Assembly: GCA_041658725.1 (NCBI GenBank)
Contig: JBAZZQ010000008.1
Span: 1 to 64,000, forward strand
Reading direction: 5' to 3'
Origin: JBAZZQ01 sp041658725
GTDB taxonomy: Bacteria; Planctomycetota; Phycisphaerae; JAAYCJ01
DNA: 64,000 nt
Part shown: positions 41,498 to 50,400 of the stretch, piece by piece
Position numbering within the stretch: the stretch's first letter is position 1
Layout of the letters: each line of letters opens with the position of its first letter
Notes under the pieces: generated by a model
Databases searched by the model: none
What the model saw: only the letters and a program-made list of their open reading frames with translations
What the model was told of the DNA's origin: nothing
Translations under genes and position numbers: made by a program

Positions 41498-42624
41498 ATT
41501 TAGGCAAGTCCGCAAAATTGGCATGGCAAACGATTCGCCAGGAACCGACGAAGGGAATTCCCTCCTGGATGATTCTTGTGATGGAACATTCAATCATCGA
41601 GCGTTTTGCAGGCGTAGAACCGGGGGCCTATTGCAACGACCCGGAACCTGTTTACATCAAATTCCAGCAGTCCGTTGGAACCTGTATGTTGGATCAGTAC
41701 ATTCCAACCAATCCCCTGACTATAGGCAACCACGGTTATGAAAACACCGAAAAAGGCGCCACAACCGGGGCGGATAAAATTGTCCTCGACGGTCTGTTGA
41801 TCGATTCCCCGGAAGCCGTCATCGAACATATAGAGACTTTTATTTTCCCGGAAATCTCAAAACAAATCTCCGCATATGACGAAACCCGTCATGTTCAGCA
41901 ACTTTTACAGGAAGAAACTGACATTCAGAAAAAGCTTGGCCCAGGTATTTTAAAAGTACCTTATAACGCCAGTATTCCTTTCCTTCTTTATGGAACGTAT
42001 GGGTATTCCGAATTCTTTATGGCCTATGCGTTGTACCCGGAAGTGATGGAAAAGTATTTTTCATTATCCGCGGACCTGGGCCTTATTAAAAATCGGGGGC
42101 TCGCCCGTGCCTTTCAGGAGGGAAATCTTCCTCCTCTGCTGCGGGTCGATAGTGATATGGCCGACTCGCGGGGCACTTTGGTTGATATCAAATCCCTGGA
42201 TAAAATCTGGTTCCCTCACTTTGCTCGCAGTCTGGAGCCTTTACTCCAAGCCGGCATTAAGATGATCTGGCACTGTGACGGAAACCTTATGCAGATGGTC
42301 CCTCGATTGCTGGATGCCGGGCTGTGTGGGTTCCAGGGTTTCCAATACGAAGACGGAATGGATTATGAAAAAATCTGTAAAATGAAAGCCCGGAATGGAA
42401 ACGACCTTATCATTATTGCCGGGGTTTCTGTAACTCGGACGCTCCCCAAAGGAAAACCGGACGATGTTAAACGTGAATTGAAATGGCTGGTTGAAAAGGG
42501 TCCTAAAACCGGATTATTCCTCGGTGGGTCCAGTTCGATTACTCCGGGAGTGAGCTATGAGAATATTAAAACCCTGGTCGATGGCCTGCTTCATTACCAG
42601 GAACATGGCAGGGCCGGCCTATGA
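41494..42624 (+). CDS. UroD-like (PF01208/MtaA fold) protein
   Basis: A 376-residue UroD-like barrel. TKGIPSWMILVMEHSIIERF is the start block; YEDGMDYEKIC and ITPGVSYENIKTLVDGLLHY the C-terminal ones. The metal or substrate strand reads KMIWHCDGNLMQMVPRLLDA: His-Cys-Asp-Gly, a variant of HxC in MtaA/MtbA. An additional Cys lies in AGLCGFQGFQ. The ATG at 41494 overlaps the previous stop (ATGA) and its own stop overlaps the amidohydrolase start (ATGA), so three proteins are made in fixed ratio. Confidence 0.82.
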   Translation: MNLGKSAKLAWQTIRQEPTKGIPSWMILVMEHSIIERFAGVEPGAYCNDPEPVYIKFQQSVGTCMLDQYIPTNPLTIGNHGYENTEKGATTGADKIVLDGLLIDSPEAVIEHIETFIFPEISKQISAYDETRHVQQLLQEETDIQKKLGPGILKVPYNASIPFLLYGTYGYSEFFMAYALYPEVMEKYFSLSADLGLIKNRGLARAFQEGNLPPLLRVDSDMADSRGTLVDIKSLDKIWFPHFARSLEPLLQAGIKMIWHCDGNLMQMVPRLLDAGLCGFQGFQYEDGMDYEKICKMKARNGNDLIIIAGVSVTRTLPKGKPDDVKRELKWLVEKGPKTGLFLGGSSSITPGVSYENIKTLVDGLLHYQEHGRAGL

Positions 42625-43673
42625 AACCGGTGATCCAAATCACTCCTTACGACCGGGCATTTTACGATGAATTCATTCGGGATTTTCTGCCTCCCGCCGT
42701 GATCGATATCCATACTCACGTCTGGCTGGAGCAATTCCGTTCCACAGACCCCAACCCGCGTCCACTGGTAACATGGCCCGCACGGGTCGCTTCGGAAAAT
42801 TCCATCGAACATTTGCGGGAAACTTACGAATTGATGTTTCCCGGCAAAATTGTTACCCCGCTTGTTTTTGCCAATGTCCTATCCCGGAAAGACTGTCTGG
42901 AGGCAGGAAATGACTATATCGCCGAGTGCATGAAAACATGGAATCTGCCCGGTTTGATCTGGTCCACTCCCGACTGGAACGGGCAGGAACTGGAAACGAA
43001 GATTCGTGCCGGTAACTTTCGTGGGGCAAAATCCTATCTCGCCCTGGCCCCAGCCCATATCCCCGATTCGGAAATCACCATCTATGATTTCTTCCCCCCT
43101 CCGCAATTGGAAGTGTTAAATCATCATGGATGGATCATGATGCTGCATATCCCCCGTCCGGGACGTTTGCGCGATCCGGTGAACTTGCGGCAGATGATCG
43201 AAATTGAGAAAAAATATCCAAACATCAAACTGATTATCGCCCACGTCGGGCGCGCCTATTGTCCCGAGGATATCGGAAACGCCTTCGAGACGCTGGCTGA
43301 CACTCGATCCCTGATGTTCGACATATCCGCCAATACTAATCGTATCGTCTTTGAAAAACTTATTTCCGAGGTGGGTTCTGAGCGTATTTTATTTGGAAGC
43401 GATCTACCCATCGCCCGAATGCGGATGCGGCGTATCTGCGAAAACGGCAGATATGTCAATCTGGTTCCTCGTGGATTGTACGGCGACGTTTCGGCCGATC
43501 CTAACATGCGTGAAGTGGAAGTTGACGACGCGGAGCAGATGACATTCTTTCTGTATGAAGAAATCAAGGCCTTTCGTCTTGCCGCCGAGAAGGCCGGACT
43601 TAACAAAAACGACATAGAAGATATCTTTTGCCATAATGCCCGTAGACTTATTCAGGACACGATGGAAACCTGA
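42621..43673 (+). CDS. Amidohydrolase-2 family metal hydrolase
   Basis: A 350-residue TIM-barrel hydrolase or decarboxylase (PF04909). VIDIHTHVWLEQF has HxH, LIIAHVGRAYC the third His, and ILFGSDLPIARMR the metal Asp. Members include ACMSD-type decarboxylases, lactonases and uronate-related hydrolases. It is the last gene of operon A, overlapping the UroD-like gene by 4 nt, which ties the two activities together. A repeat follows immediately. Confidence 0.85.
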   Translation: MKPVIQITPYDRAFYDEFIRDFLPPAVIDIHTHVWLEQFRSTDPNPRPLVTWPARVASENSIEHLRETYELMFPGKIVTPLVFANVLSRKDCLEAGNDYIAECMKTWNLPGLIWSTPDWNGQELETKIRAGNFRGAKSYLALAPAHIPDSEITIYDFFPPPQLEVLNHHGWIMMLHIPRPGRLRDPVNLRQMIEIEKKYPNIKLIIAHVGRAYCPEDIGNAFETLADTRSLMFDISANTNRIVFEKLISEVGSERILFGSDLPIARMRMRRICENGRYVNLVPRGLYGDVSADPNMREVEVDDAEQMTFFLYEEIKAFRLAAEKAGLNKNDIEDIFCHNARRLIQDTMET

Positions 43674-43677
43674 TGAT

Positions 43678-43742
43678 GTCATCCTGAGCGTCTTCACGAA
43701 GGAATGAGATTGCTTCGTCGCTACGCTCCTCGCAATGACAGT
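43678..43742. repeat. GCTTCGTCGCTACGCTCCTCGCAATGACA repeat (family 7)
   Basis: gtcatcctgagcgtcttcac followed by gagattgcttcgtcgctacg and ctcctcgcaatgacag: GTCAT/ATGAC ends with an internal GCGACGAAGC/GCTTCGTCGC-like symmetry. Separates operons A and B. Confidence 0.75.
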
Positions 43743-43777
43743 GCCTGAACGGGTACAACATTTTTTATTTATTGCCC

Positions 43778-43823
43778 TTGACTGCGCCGGGAATGTTCTT
43801 TATACTAAACAGTATGTAGTTTA
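43778..43823 (+). promoter_or_regulatory. Promoter and operator of operon B
   Basis: TTGACT (43778-43783), 17 nt, TATACT (43801-43806). The inverted repeat TAAAC (43806-43810) N8 GTTTA (43819-43823) overlaps the -10 and start region, so a bound regulator would block polymerase. The XRE-cupin protein at 43858 is the obvious candidate. Confidence 0.75.
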
Positions 43824-43857
43824 ATAAGAACACTCGATTTTGTGGAAAAAGGGACGT

Positions 43858-44412
43858 ATGAAACCGGAAGAATTCGGAATCCATCTGGAGCGGATGCGGA
43901 GCACGATGGGCTTGGGATTGCGCGAATTGGGGCGCAAGGCCGGCATGTCGCCGGGTGCGCTTTCGGCGATTGAAAAGGGTCAAAGCAGCCCCACGCTGGC
44001 CACGTTGCATAAAATCCTTCGCGCCTTGGGGACCGATTTCGCGGGATTTTTCGCAACCTCTGCCCAAAATGGCGCTGATCCGGTATTCGAGGCCAAAACC
44101 CACCGGATGGCCCAGGACGCGTATCGTCAATATGTCTTTCTGTTTCCCAAACGCGAGGATATGCGATTTGAGATGGTATTGGAAACGATTTTGCCGACGG
44201 AAAAAAAACCGGAATGGGAGACGCATGATTGTGATCTCGGAGGATATATCATTTCTGGTGGGCCGGTCAAAGTGGAAATCGAGGGGGTGGGCAAATGGAC
44301 GCTTAAAAAAGGGGATTCCTTTTACATCAAGTCGGGTCATAAACACCGGGCAACGAATATGGGAAATAACCCTTTAAAAATGGTTACGACTTTTGATCCA
44401 CCACGTTATTAA
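43858..44412 (+). CDS. XRE-family regulator with cupin sensor domain
   Basis: A 184-residue regulator. The HTH_3 is LGLRELGRKAGMSPGALSAI, EKGQSSPTLATLHKILRAL. The C-terminal cupin (about 110-180) has GYIISGGPVKVEIEGVGKW and KKGDSFYIKSGHKHRATNMG, with His pairs for a ligand or metal. Such proteins commonly control adjacent amine or sugar catabolism. The start at 43858 is chosen for AAAAAGGGACGT; an upstream in-frame ATG-like start at 43840 is weaker. First gene of operon B. Confidence 0.9.
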   Translation: MKPEEFGIHLERMRSTMGLGLRELGRKAGMSPGALSAIEKGQSSPTLATLHKILRALGTDFAGFFATSAQNGADPVFEAKTHRMAQDAYRQYVFLFPKREDMRFEMVLETILPTEKKPEWETHDCDLGGYIISGGPVKVEIEGVGKWTLKKGDSFYIKSGHKHRATNMGNNPLKMVTTFDPPRY

Positions 44413-44427
44413 TTTTGGAGAAAATGA

Positions 44428-45750
44428 ATGAACAAAGAGTGTTTGGCGATGGACGGCGGCAGTAAGGCAGTGGGAAATCTGGGGCCTTACCCCAGCAAGA
44501 TCGGTCAGGACGAGTTGCTGGAACTTTTGAGCCTGTGGGAATTTTCCCCGCAAAACGCGGGAAAGATTCGGGATATTATCGAAGGCGAAAAGAACCTGCG
44601 GGGTCCGCACCTGTTTCGCTATTACAACCCCAAACCGAGCAAGGTGGCCGAGGCGGAAGTCGCGATGGCCAAGCTTATCGGAACCAAGTGTTGTCTGGCC
44701 GTCAATTCCTGCACTTCGGCTTTGGTGGCCGCTTACCGGGCGTTGGGGATCGGGGCGGGTGATGAGGTGATCGTACCGGCCTATACGTTTTTTGCCACGG
44801 CAGCGACGGTCATCGCTTCCAACGCCATTCCCGTGATCGTCGATGTTGACGACACGTTGACATTGGATCCCAAAGCGATCGAAAAGGCCATCACCCGCCG
44901 CACCAAAGCCATCGTCCCTGTTCACATGCGCGGAGCGCCGGCCCAGATGGACGCGATTTTGGATATTGCCAAACGCAAGGGTATTGCGGTTATCGAGGAT
45001 GTGGCGCAGGCTTGCGGCGGGAGCTTTAACGGCAAGCGTCTGGGCAGCCTCGGGACGATGGGGTGTTTCAGCTTTGATTACTACAAAATAATCGTCAGCG
45101 GTGAGGGCGGATTTATCACGACCAACGACGAGTGGCTATATACGCGAGCCCAAAGCTGGCACGACACAGCCGCTTGTTGGCGACCGGACCGGTTTGCCAA
45201 CGAGCAGAGGAAAGGCGAACTCTTTTGCGGAGAAAACTACCGCATGAGCGAATTGGAAGGCGCGGTGGCGGTAGCCCAAATCCGAAAAACGGACCAGACG
45301 CTCCTGGGATATCGTCAAGCCTGTCAGTGGATCAAAACGGGAATCGATAAATTTCCCGGCCTGTCGTTCCGCCGACTCACCGACGAAAAGGGTGACGCGG
45401 GCATTTGCCTGGTCCTCTACCTGCCCGATGCGGACAAGACGAAACGGGCCATGGAGGCCATGAAGGCCGAGGGCGTACCGGCGGGAGGAATCTACGATTC
45501 CAAAGTCCGCGACTGGCACGTATTCTGTTACTGGGAACATATTCTGGATAAAAAGACGGTGGCCGGCGACGGTCTGCCCTGGAGCGCGATACCGGCAGAG
45601 GAGCTTCCGAAGTATTCACGCGACATGTGCCCCAAGACGCTGGATTTGCTTGCACGGTCGATCCATATCGAAATCAATCAGAGCTATACCCAAAAAGATT
45701 GCCAGGCAATCTCCGAAGGTATCAATAAAGTATTGAGGAGCGTGCTATGA
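44428..45750 (+). CDS. DegT/DnrJ/EryC1/StrS-family PLP aminotransferase
   Basis: A 440-residue sugar aminotransferase-type protein. LAVNSCTSALVAAYRALGIG is the phosphate loop, VPAYTFFATAATVIASNAIP the substrate loop, VIEDVAQACGGSFNGKRLG the PLP Asp, and CFSFDYYKIIVSGEGGFITT places Lys for the Schiff base. NYRMSELEGAVAVAQI is the conserved C-terminal strand. Family members add or remove amino groups on keto-sugars. It overlaps the next gene by 4 nt (ATGA). Confidence 0.9.
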   Translation: MNKECLAMDGGSKAVGNLGPYPSKIGQDELLELLSLWEFSPQNAGKIRDIIEGEKNLRGPHLFRYYNPKPSKVAEAEVAMAKLIGTKCCLAVNSCTSALVAAYRALGIGAGDEVIVPAYTFFATAATVIASNAIPVIVDVDDTLTLDPKAIEKAITRRTKAIVPVHMRGAPAQMDAILDIAKRKGIAVIEDVAQACGGSFNGKRLGSLGTMGCFSFDYYKIIVSGEGGFITTNDEWLYTRAQSWHDTAACWRPDRFANEQRKGELFCGENYRMSELEGAVAVAQIRKTDQTLLGYRQACQWIKTGIDKFPGLSFRRLTDEKGDAGICLVLYLPDADKTKRAMEAMKAEGVPAGGIYDSKVRDWHVFCYWEHILDKKTVAGDGLPWSAIPAEELPKYSRDMCPKTLDLLARSIHIEINQSYTQKDCQAISEGINKVLRSVL

Positions 45751-46538
45751 AACTGGGACTGTGTCTGGAAATGGTCTTTACCAAACTACCATTTGAAAAA
45801 CGGATAGAGAAGGCGGCGAAACTGGGCTTTAAATTCATTGAGATGTGGTTTACCGATATGACGTATAAGGGAACTGCCGATGAGTTGGCAAGGATCGCCA
45901 AAAAAAATAAGGTGACGATCACCAATACCGTTATCGGCTCTCCCGATGGTTCTATTGGAGGTGGGCTGACTAACCCGAAGAATCGAAAACTGTGGCTTGA
46001 ACGAACCCGATCTACTCTGGATTATACCCGGCGGGCGAATATCCCTGCTACGATCGTCTGCACGGGAAACACGGTCGAGGGACTTAGCGAAAAGAAGATG
46101 TTCCAATCGGTGGTTGATGGTCTGAAGGCGACGGCGGACCTGGCCGAAAAGGCGGGGATCACTCTCCTTCTTGAACCCCTGAACACGAAATATGATCACG
46201 CCGGCTACTGGTGCGATGGGAGTGACAAGGGAGCAGAAATCTGCCGGGCCGTCGGTTCGAAGCAATTGAAAATGCTCTTCGACTGCTACCACATGCAGAT
46301 CATGGAGGGCGACCTGGTCAATCATATCAAGAAGCACATCAGCGTGATCGGGCATTTCCATTCCGCTGGTGTACCCGGACGCCACGAACTCTTTACCGGC
46401 GAAACAAATTATCCGCTGCTGCTCAAAGAGATTGAAAAGGCCGGATATAAGGGCGTCTTCGCGATGGAATACGCACCCTCTATGCCGGATGAAAAATCCC
46501 TGAAGCTGACGCTGGAGTATTTGAAAAGGAGCAAGTAA
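45747..46538 (+). CDS. Hydroxypyruvate isomerase-like TIM-barrel protein
   Basis: A 263-residue xylose isomerase-like barrel. LLLEPLNTKYDHAGYWCD holds the metal Glu, MLFDCYHMQIMEGDL the Asp and His, and VIGHFHSAGVPGRHELFTGE the His and Arg, ending with VFAMEYAPS. This order matches Hyi and the 2-oxo-tetronate isomerase OtnI. The substrate could be hydroxypyruvate or a longer keto acid; the setting does not decide. Confidence 0.85.
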   Translation: MKLGLCLEMVFTKLPFEKRIEKAAKLGFKFIEMWFTDMTYKGTADELARIAKKNKVTITNTVIGSPDGSIGGGLTNPKNRKLWLERTRSTLDYTRRANIPATIVCTGNTVEGLSEKKMFQSVVDGLKATADLAEKAGITLLLEPLNTKYDHAGYWCDGSDKGAEICRAVGSKQLKMLFDCYHMQIMEGDLVNHIKKHISVIGHFHSAGVPGRHELFTGETNYPLLLKEIEKAGYKGVFAMEYAPSMPDEKSLKLTLEYLKRSK

Positions 46539-47954
46539 ATGAAACTGGAAACCATAAAAATTCTTTCGGACCAGGAGATCAAACAGATTCACGAGGCGTC
46601 GATGGACATCCTTGTCAACTGTGGAGTCGAGATCGGCAGCCCGAAAATGCTTTCATTTCTGAAAGACAAGGGGCTGAAAATCGAAGAGGATTCTGTCCAT
46701 TTTACCCGCGAATGCATCCAGGATGCGTTAAGTAAAATCCCTCCGACGTTCGATGTCTTTGATCGGGAGGGACGATATGTCTTTACGCTGGGAGATGGTG
46801 TGCCGAAAATCGCGGCTGGACATAACGCCGTCTTTTGGGTCGATAGCGAGACAGGCCGGACACGGCCATCAAAAGTGTCCGACATAGAACAGTTTGCCCG
46901 AATCTGTCAGGATTTGGAATATATCCACATGATTGGAATTCCCGTAATGCCCCAGGATGTGCCTATTCCCCAAGCCTCCTTGCTGTACGGTGTAAAGGCC
47001 GTCATGGAAAACAGCGCCAAACCAATCTACTTTTCGACAGATAACCTGAAAATCAACCACTCGATCATTGAGATGCTCCAGACTGTCTTTCCTGGGGATT
47101 TACGGCATCAGGTGTATGGAATTAGTCAGCTTTCTCCGACCAGTCCCCTGATGTGGGAAGGAGGAGTGCTTGACGCCATCATGGATACTGTGGGCACGGG
47201 CGTACCGTTGGCGATTTTACCGGAACCCAATGCCGGCGTCTCGGCTCCTTTTACCCTCGCGGGACTCCTGACGATGAACAACGCCGAGTGCCTGTCGGGA
47301 CTGGTAATGGTTCAGTTGCTTGAACCGGGCGCCAAAGTCATGTACGCCAATTCCTGGACGACGACGGATATGCGAACTGGGGCGGCTCTGGTGGGTTCCA
47401 CCGAAACCACCATCTGTCGAATAGCGGCGGCTCAATTGGCCAGATTTTACAAAACACCCTCGCACACCACCGCCCCAAATTCCGACAATCATGCCCACGA
47501 TGAGCAAAATGCCTGGGAAAAAACCTTCAGTATGTTCTGCTCGGTGGCGGCGGGACACGATCTGGTCGTCAACTGCGGAATGTTTGCCGCCGGCTTGACC
47601 TGCAGCCATGAGCAATTGATCATGGATGAGGAAATCTCCGCCATGTCGAAGCGCATTGCGGAAGGAGTGCTTGTAAATCAGGAAACCATTGCCTGTAATC
47701 TGATCAAACAGATGGGCCACCAGCCGGAGTATTTAACGAGCGAGCATACCATGCGGTGGCTCCATTCCAAAGAATATCTATCGCCGCGGGTCTCGGTCCG
47801 TGGACCGCGAGCCACCTGGATGACGGCGGGAGGTAAGGATACTTACCAAATGGCGCGAGAGGCGGCCAATAAATATAAACATTTTTCAGGTTCCCCGTTA
47901 TCTTCCGCAAGAGCGGTAAAAATCAAACAGATCATAGAACAATTCGGGCGATAA
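46539..47954 (+). CDS. MttB-family (non-pyrrolysine) methyltransferase
   Basis: A 471-residue trimethylamine methyltransferase-like barrel. ILSDQEIKQIHEASMDILVNCGVEI is the family start (written here in part), with VFDREGRYVFTLGDGVPKIA, NAVFWVDSETGRTRPSKVSD and QNAWEKTFSMFC following. Full length is read with no in-frame amber codon, so it belongs to the non-Pyl branch, known for glycine betaine (MtgB), proline betaine (MtpB) and carnitine demethylation using a corrinoid protein. ATG directly follows the stop of the preceding gene. No corrinoid-protein gene is nearby, so the methyl acceptor is unknown. Confidence 0.85.
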   Translation: MKLETIKILSDQEIKQIHEASMDILVNCGVEIGSPKMLSFLKDKGLKIEEDSVHFTRECIQDALSKIPPTFDVFDREGRYVFTLGDGVPKIAAGHNAVFWVDSETGRTRPSKVSDIEQFARICQDLEYIHMIGIPVMPQDVPIPQASLLYGVKAVMENSAKPIYFSTDNLKINHSIIEMLQTVFPGDLRHQVYGISQLSPTSPLMWEGGVLDAIMDTVGTGVPLAILPEPNAGVSAPFTLAGLLTMNNAECLSGLVMVQLLEPGAKVMYANSWTTTDMRTGAALVGSTETTICRIAAAQLARFYKTPSHTTAPNSDNHAHDEQNAWEKTFSMFCSVAAGHDLVVNCGMFAAGLTCSHEQLIMDEEISAMSKRIAEGVLVNQETIACNLIKQMGHQPEYLTSEHTMRWLHSKEYLSPRVSVRGPRATWMTAGGKDTYQMAREAANKYKHFSGSPLSSARAVKIKQIIEQFGR

Positions 47955-47989
47955 ATGGAAAACCTCCAGATATGACCGATTCTTTAAGA

Positions 47990-48045
47990 GGCACGACCGT
48001 AAGGGAGTGTTCTTACCTCCGCCCGAAAACCTTGGCACACACAGG
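47990..48045. repeat. CGCCCGAAAACCTTGGCACAC repeat piece (family 8)
   Basis: cgcccgaaaaccttggcaca (48020-48039) matches 27863-27882 at 18 of 21 positions; just before it, gaccgtaagggag is the complement-type of ctccctcacggtc at 27828. A dispersed repeat with rearranged halves. Confidence 0.5.
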
Positions 48046-48125
48046 TTACGTCATAGTCACTAAAATCGTTTTCTTTTCCCGACCAAAAGGTTAAAATCAT
48101 GTTGTTTTTAAGATAAGGATTTTAA

Positions 48126-49448
48126 ATGAATAGGTCAGGTTCGCACGATGCTTCTTTTCAATGGCTTGAACAAAATCGATTCGGACTTTTCATACACTGG
48201 GGCCTTTATTCCCTGCCCGCTCGGCATGAGTGGATCCAAAAATTAGAAGCAATCTCACCCGAAACATACGATCAATACTTCAGGCACTTCGATCCTGACC
48301 TTTACGATCCGAACCTTTGGGCAAAATCCGCCGCCGATGCCGGTATGCAATATTTTTGTATCACCGCCAAGCATCATGAGGGCTTTTGTCTGTGGGATTC
48401 TGATTTTACAGACTTTAACGTAACCAAAACACCTTGCGGCAAAGATGTTCTTACGCTGATGGTGAAGGCCTTTCGCGATCACGGTTTGCGGACCGGGTTG
48501 TATTACTCTTTGATCGACTGGCATCACCCGGATTTCGTGATCGACTCGGCGCATCCGCTATCGAATCATCCGCAACGGAACCAGATGAATGAAAAAAGAG
48601 ACCAGAAAAAGTACATTCAATATCTACACGCGCAGGTGCGGGAACTGCTGACCCGATATGCTCCGGTGGATATCTTATTTTTTGATTTCAGTTACCCTAA
48701 GAAATTTGCCTGGCCACCCAATATGGAAGATACCTGGGTCGGAAAATCCCGAGAAGACTGGGACAGTCTGAATCTGCTGAAAATGATCCGACAGATTTCC
48801 CCCAACACGTTAATCAATGATCGTCTGGACCTTAATGAGATGGAAGGCGGATGGGATTATCGAACGCCGGAACAATTCGAGCCGCGAAAATGGCTGGAAT
48901 TCGAAGGCAAACGCGTTCCATGGATCACCTGTTATACATTTAGCGGGTCCTGGGGGTATCATCGCGAGGAATCCACCTGGAAGTCGGTCGAACAGTTAGT
49001 CCAGACATTGATTAACGTCACCAGTAAAGGCGGGAGTTTGCTTTTAAATGTGGGGCCGACTGGGCGGGGCGAGTTTGACCAGAGGGCTTTGGATCGCCTG
49101 AAAGGGATTGGCGAGTGGTTAAAACGTCATGGTCGATCCATCTATGGATGTACCGCCGCCCCGGATGATCTTACTCCACCCCCTCAATGCGTATATACAT
49201 ATAACCCCCAAACCAATCGACTCTATGTTCATGTGTACGCCTGGCCCTGCCTCCACCTGCATCTGGCAGGATTGGGACATCGGGTCGAATATGCCCAACT
49301 CTTAAACGATGCCTCCGAAATTCAAATCGGATTAAGTGATTGGTTTGCCGGCCAGACAACCGGGGGCGACCTCAATACATTGACCTTAACCCTGCCCATT
49401 CAAAAACCGAATGTAGCTGTGCCGGTCATCGAATTGATTTTAAAATAA
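48126..49448 (+). CDS. GH29 alpha-L-fucosidase, cytoplasmic
   Basis: A 440-residue glycoside hydrolase family 29 enzyme removing L-fucose. FGLFIHWGLYSLPARHEWI, YFCITAKHHEGFCLWDSD, LRTGLYYSLIDWHHPDF and LTRYAPVDILFFDFSYP match the TIM barrel; the nucleophile Asp is expected in FFDFS where the family has WFDG/W. SKGGSLLLNVGPTGRGEFD is the conserved late block. There is no signal peptide, so it acts on imported oligosaccharide. AAGGA precedes ATG 48126. Its presence points to fucose or a fucose derivative as the island's substrate. Confidence 0.9.
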   Translation: MNRSGSHDASFQWLEQNRFGLFIHWGLYSLPARHEWIQKLEAISPETYDQYFRHFDPDLYDPNLWAKSAADAGMQYFCITAKHHEGFCLWDSDFTDFNVTKTPCGKDVLTLMVKAFRDHGLRTGLYYSLIDWHHPDFVIDSAHPLSNHPQRNQMNEKRDQKKYIQYLHAQVRELLTRYAPVDILFFDFSYPKKFAWPPNMEDTWVGKSREDWDSLNLLKMIRQISPNTLINDRLDLNEMEGGWDYRTPEQFEPRKWLEFEGKRVPWITCYTFSGSWGYHREESTWKSVEQLVQTLINVTSKGGSLLLNVGPTGRGEFDQRALDRLKGIGEWLKRHGRSIYGCTAAPDDLTPPPQCVYTYNPQTNRLYVHVYAWPCLHLHLAGLGHRVEYAQLLNDASEIQIGLSDWFAGQTTGGDLNTLTLTLPIQKPNVAVPVIELILK

Positions 49449-49452
49449 TACA

Positions 49453-50103
49453 ATGATGCCACATAAGAAAAACAAATATTTACAGTGGCGACGGGTCCTG
49501 ATTTGTTCATTGGGCATAACCGCCGTCGTTCTTTTATCCCTTTGGTCCATAGGTGTGCTGGATAATAATTTCCGAATCGTCACTCCCGGCAAATTTTATC
49601 GATCAGGACAAATGACCGATCAAGCACTTCGCCGGACCATTAATGCCTACAAAATTCAAACGGTGATCAACTTGAAAGGGACCAGCAAGAAACCCTGGTA
49701 TTTGGCAGAAAAGCAAGCGGCGGAAGATTGCCGCATTCTGTATCTTAGCGTGGAACTCAATCCCTGGAAATTGCCTCCTCCCGATAAGCTGGCCATTTTG
49801 GTTCATACCTTTCAGAAAGGGCCCTATCCCATGCTGGTGCATTGTAATGCCGGGGCGGATCGGGCCGGACTTGCCAGCGTCTTGTATCGCGTCGTGGTGG
49901 AACATGCCCCTCTGGAAGTCGCATTGAGCGAACAGTTGACATGGCGGTACGGACATTTTACTCTCGGCAAGGCCCGTGCTATGGATATTTTTTTTGACCT
50001 GTACCGCCAAACCGGCACGGGCAAGGACCTTGTCTCCTGGATTATCGAAGATTATCCTTCGATTTATCACCGACACAAGGCAGCGGCCACCCAACCGGCG
50101 TAG
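49453..50103 (+). CDS. Membrane-anchored dual-specificity/tyrosine phosphatase-like protein
   Basis: A 216-residue protein with an N-terminal membrane helix (about 15-36, LICSLGITAVVLLSLWSIGV). The Cys-phosphatase P-loop is MLVHCNAGADRAGLASVLYR (HCxxGxxR), with FYRSGQMTDQAL and TVINLKGTSKKPWY upstream as in the DSP/Siw14 group. The general acid Asp is not certain. It lies 4 nt after the fucosidase. Targets unknown; inositol phosphates and phosphosugars are options. Confidence 0.85.
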   Translation: MMPHKKNKYLQWRRVLICSLGITAVVLLSLWSIGVLDNNFRIVTPGKFYRSGQMTDQALRRTINAYKIQTVINLKGTSKKPWYLAEKQAAEDCRILYLSVELNPWKLPPPDKLAILVHTFQKGPYPMLVHCNAGADRAGLASVLYRVVVEHAPLEVALSEQLTWRYGHFTLGKARAMDIFFDLYRQTGTGKDLVSWIIEDYPSIYHRHKAAATQPA

Positions 50104-50400
50104 GCCTTAATAATTTAATCGTATAGGAAATTATATTTGGAGAATGATGACGTGGGGTTGGGGCGGAGAATTTCGTTTCCACATTCGATGCCGCCGCCGA
50201 TGAGGGGCAGCGATACCGGTACCAGGTGCTGGAGGCCGTCCAAGGGTCTTCGGTCGGAAAGTCCTGTGGATCGTGCTCGGTCGGTTCGGGGTTCCTCGCC
50301 GGTCTCCTATCTTTATGTTGCCGGAATAAGACTTGATTGTTTTTTCTCCGGCCATTACCATCAAAGTACGTTTTCTCTACCGATCCAGGAGAAATAAAAG
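50104..50400. other. 297-nt GC-rich leader without a confident gene
   Basis: Region 50150-50310 is rich in GG/CC and palindromic words (cggtaccaggtgctggaggc, then ggtcggttcggggttcctcg) and ends at the FucI-like gene with AGGAGAAATAAAAG. One frame gives a basic-hydrophobic stretch (VFGRKVLWIVLGRFGVPRRS) ending at TAA, so either a decayed gene or a structured 5' leader. No known riboswitch consensus was recognised. Confidence 0.35.

Noticed and set aside
40412..42624. Heme biosynthesis uroporphyrinogen decarboxylase
   Set aside because: No other heme genes are nearby, there are several copies with altered active strands, and they are embedded in sugar genes.
46539..47954. Pyrrolysine-containing MttB
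   Set aside because: The full frame is read without an in-frame TAG, so no pyrrolysine codon is present.
50230..50270. RNase P RNA-like words (ggtcggaaagtcctg)
   Set aside because: Only a short resemblance to the GAGGAAAGUCC core; the rest of the RNA consensus is missing.
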